Positions 4,649 through 5,488 of a stretch of 5,488 bases of DNA are shown here, piece by piece. Within the stretch, counting starts at the first letter, position 1, and the number at the start of each line of letters is the position of its first letter. Location of the stretch: assembly GCA_017620875.1 (NCBI GenBank), contig JAGAUH010000224.1, positions 1 through 5,488 on the forward strand, read 5' to 3'. This stretch comes from Clostridia bacterium (GTDB lineage Bacteria; Bacillota; Clostridia; Christensenellales; Borkfalkiaceae). The notes below the pieces were generated by a model. The model was not told where the DNA came from. It was given only the letters and a program-made list of their open reading frames with translations, and ran no database searches. A program made the translations under genes and the position numbers.

Positions 4649-4891
4649 ATGGAATTAAATGATGAAGATTTTTTAAAGTGGATTAAAGAAGAAATGGAAA
4701 ATCAAAACGAAGTGACTTTACGCTATAAAGATTTTGCGTTTGTAATGCAACCGTCAGGACAAAGTATAGAAGTTTATTCTTGCGGAAAAACTTTAGCAAA
4801 TTATAGTTCTTTTGATGAATTTATAAATAATTTTTTAGTTAAAGGACATTCGTTTATTAGTGTTTTAAATGAGTTAAATTTTGATGATTAA
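4649..4891 (+). CDS. Small acidic partner protein, putative antidote/immunity role
   Basis: 80 residues, clearly acidic (about 14 Asp/Glu against 6 Lys/Arg), with no membrane segment or signal. The pattern suggests a small alpha/beta protein: an N-terminal acidic helix (DEDFLKWIKEEMENQ, 5-19), strands around 22-33 and 38-50, a motif SSFDEFINNFLV (53-64) and a final helix HSFISVLNELNFDD. The motif of Ser-Phe-Asp-Glu-Phe followed by Gly-x-Ser/Ile near the end is reminiscent of small immunity-like proteins, but I cannot assign a family. It starts one base after the stop of the basic protein, with AAAGGAG at 4631-4637, so it is co-transcribed and probably translationally coupled. That arrangement and the opposite charge support a direct complex of the two products (inference). 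Asp codons are all GAT and 7 of 8 Asn codons AAT, as in its neighbour. Confidence 0.6.
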   Translation: MELNDEDFLKWIKEEMENQNEVTLRYKDFAFVMQPSGQSIEVYSCGKTLANYSSFDEFINNFLVKGHSFISVLNELNFDD

Positions 4892-4993
4892 AAATTATAA
4901 AAAAAATATAACCATATTATTTTTTTAAATATTTTTAATAAAAGTAAAACGTAATTTTAGTTAAATAAAGATAATACGATTTATAGAATAAAA

Positions 4994-5026
4994 GAAAGAC
5001 TAACGAAAAATTTTCGTTAGTCTTTT
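4994..5026. terminator. Bidirectional intrinsic terminator
   Basis: AAAGACTAACG (4995-5005) pairs perfectly with CGTTAGTCTTT (5015-5025), and the stem extends inward through A-T pairs. A T-rich stretch follows on the plus strand (5023-5026), and on the minus strand the flank reads TTTCTTTTATTC. It lies about 100 bases after the acidic-protein stop and about 50 bases after the stop of the converging minus-strand gene, so it can serve both. The rest of 4892-5073 is AT-rich with no gene that I can see. Confidence 0.8.
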
Positions 5027-5073
5027 AAATTTACAAAAAATAAAAAGTAGTGTGTTTTTAAATAATTAAAGTC

Positions 5074-5487
5074 TTAGTCTTTAATTTCTTCTTTTTTAAC
5101 TAGTTTTAAATTTTTTCTTGTTTTGCCATAACCAAATTTTCCACTTTCGATTAGTTTAAAAAATACTACTGCTAAGGCAAAAAGCACTATAAAACCAAAC
5201 ACTATTAGTACCATATAAATTGGTTTCATATAGCCTATTTTAACGCTTGCCCACATTTCGTTTAAGTCTTCTAATTGGTTGGTTGGCAAGTGTTTCATAA
5301 TAGCGCAACGATTAACCACTTCGTAGTCGGGGTATTGTGCGGTAAATTGCCTATCTATTGTGTCGGTATAAATAACCGTTTCTCCGTAAGCGTCTATAAT
5401 GTCTTGGTCGTTACCAAAGAAATAAGATAAATCCCTTGCGTAAATGGTAGTTTCGCCAACGTCTTCTAGGTCTATTATATTTTCCCA
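5074..5487 (-). CDS. potD: C-terminal part of a PotD-like polyamine-binding protein with C-terminal membrane anchor (partial)
   Basis: The frame is open to the right edge, so the N-terminal part is missing; 137 codons are visible, starting with Trp-Glu-Asn. An internal GTG at 5319 is not the start. The segment YPDYEVVNRCAIMKHLPTNQ followed by LEDLNEMWASVK resembles the end of spermidine/putrescine-binding PotD proteins (EVL-x-x-C-E..., then a L-x-E-L/M-W-x-x-V-K ending). Ordinary PotD stops there. Here the chain continues with a hydrophobic helix (about IYMVLIVFGFIVLFALAVVF) and a basic tail (KTRKNLKLVKKEE) that should be cytoplasmic. The binding domain would thus be held on the outer face by a C-terminal anchor, perhaps next to the permease subunits, or it is a permease/binding-protein fusion whose earlier part lies outside the window. 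The pot ABC genes, if present, would be upstream, to the right of the window. Confidence 0.65.
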   Translation of the reverse strand, partial: WENIIDLEDVGETTIYARDLSYFFGNDQDIIDAYGETVIYTDTIDRQFTAQYPDYEVVNRCAIMKHLPTNQLEDLNEMWASVKIGYMKPIYMVLIVFGFIVLFALAVVFFKLIESGKFGYGKTRKNLKLVKKEEIKD

Positions 5488-5488
5488 A

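Overview
The window comes from a low-GC, AT-rich bacterial chromosome. Shine-Dalgarno sites are strong, stops are mostly TAA, and the proteins look like low-GC Firmicutes. An uncultured gut-type clostridium is my best guess; this is inference, since no rRNA or other marker gene is present.

Layout. (1) 3-782, plus strand: two tandem half-size TSUP (TauE/SafE-type) membrane proteins, the first running off the left edge. (2) 822-2436: a consensus-like promoter and a Ppx/GppA-family phosphatase, exopolyphosphatase type. (3) 2414-3165: a TrmB-type tRNA m7G46 methyltransferase. A terminator-like hairpin lies directly before its ATG, and its usual active-site Asp is replaced by Cys. (4) 3242-4130, minus strand: a two-gene operon of a ribbon-helix-helix/WYL-type regulator and a 43-codon lysine-rich protein. 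(5) 4131-4335: a dense divergent control region. It holds two good promoters, three copies of a TGTCTACC(C/T) box, a separate inverted repeat at the predicted transcription start, and a near-perfect Shine-Dalgarno. (6) 4336-4891, plus strand: a two-gene cassette of a strongly basic 103-aa protein and an acidic 80-aa protein, resembling a free-standing polymorphic-toxin domain with its partner. (7) 4994-5026: a bidirectional-looking terminator. (8) 5074 to the right edge, minus strand: the C-terminus of a PotD-like polyamine-binding protein carrying a C-terminal membrane anchor.

Genes in parts 1-3 and 8 look like ordinary chromosomal functions. The accessory part is 3242-4891, a compact divergent module that I think is the most interesting object here. 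One box sits inside the regulator's own promoter, which suggests negative autoregulation. The other two sit just upstream of the opposing promoter's -35, where an activator or a looping repressor would bind. The basic/acidic pair differs in codon choice from both the housekeeping genes and the regulator, which suggests separate acquisition. The functional reading (regulated toxin/antidote-like unit) is inference and was not tested by any database search.

No stretch longer than 300 bases lacks a gene. The longest intergenic gaps are 4131-4335 (control region), 4892-5073 (terminator in AT-rich sequence), 783-906 (promoter and leader of ppx) and 3166-3241 (convergent junction).
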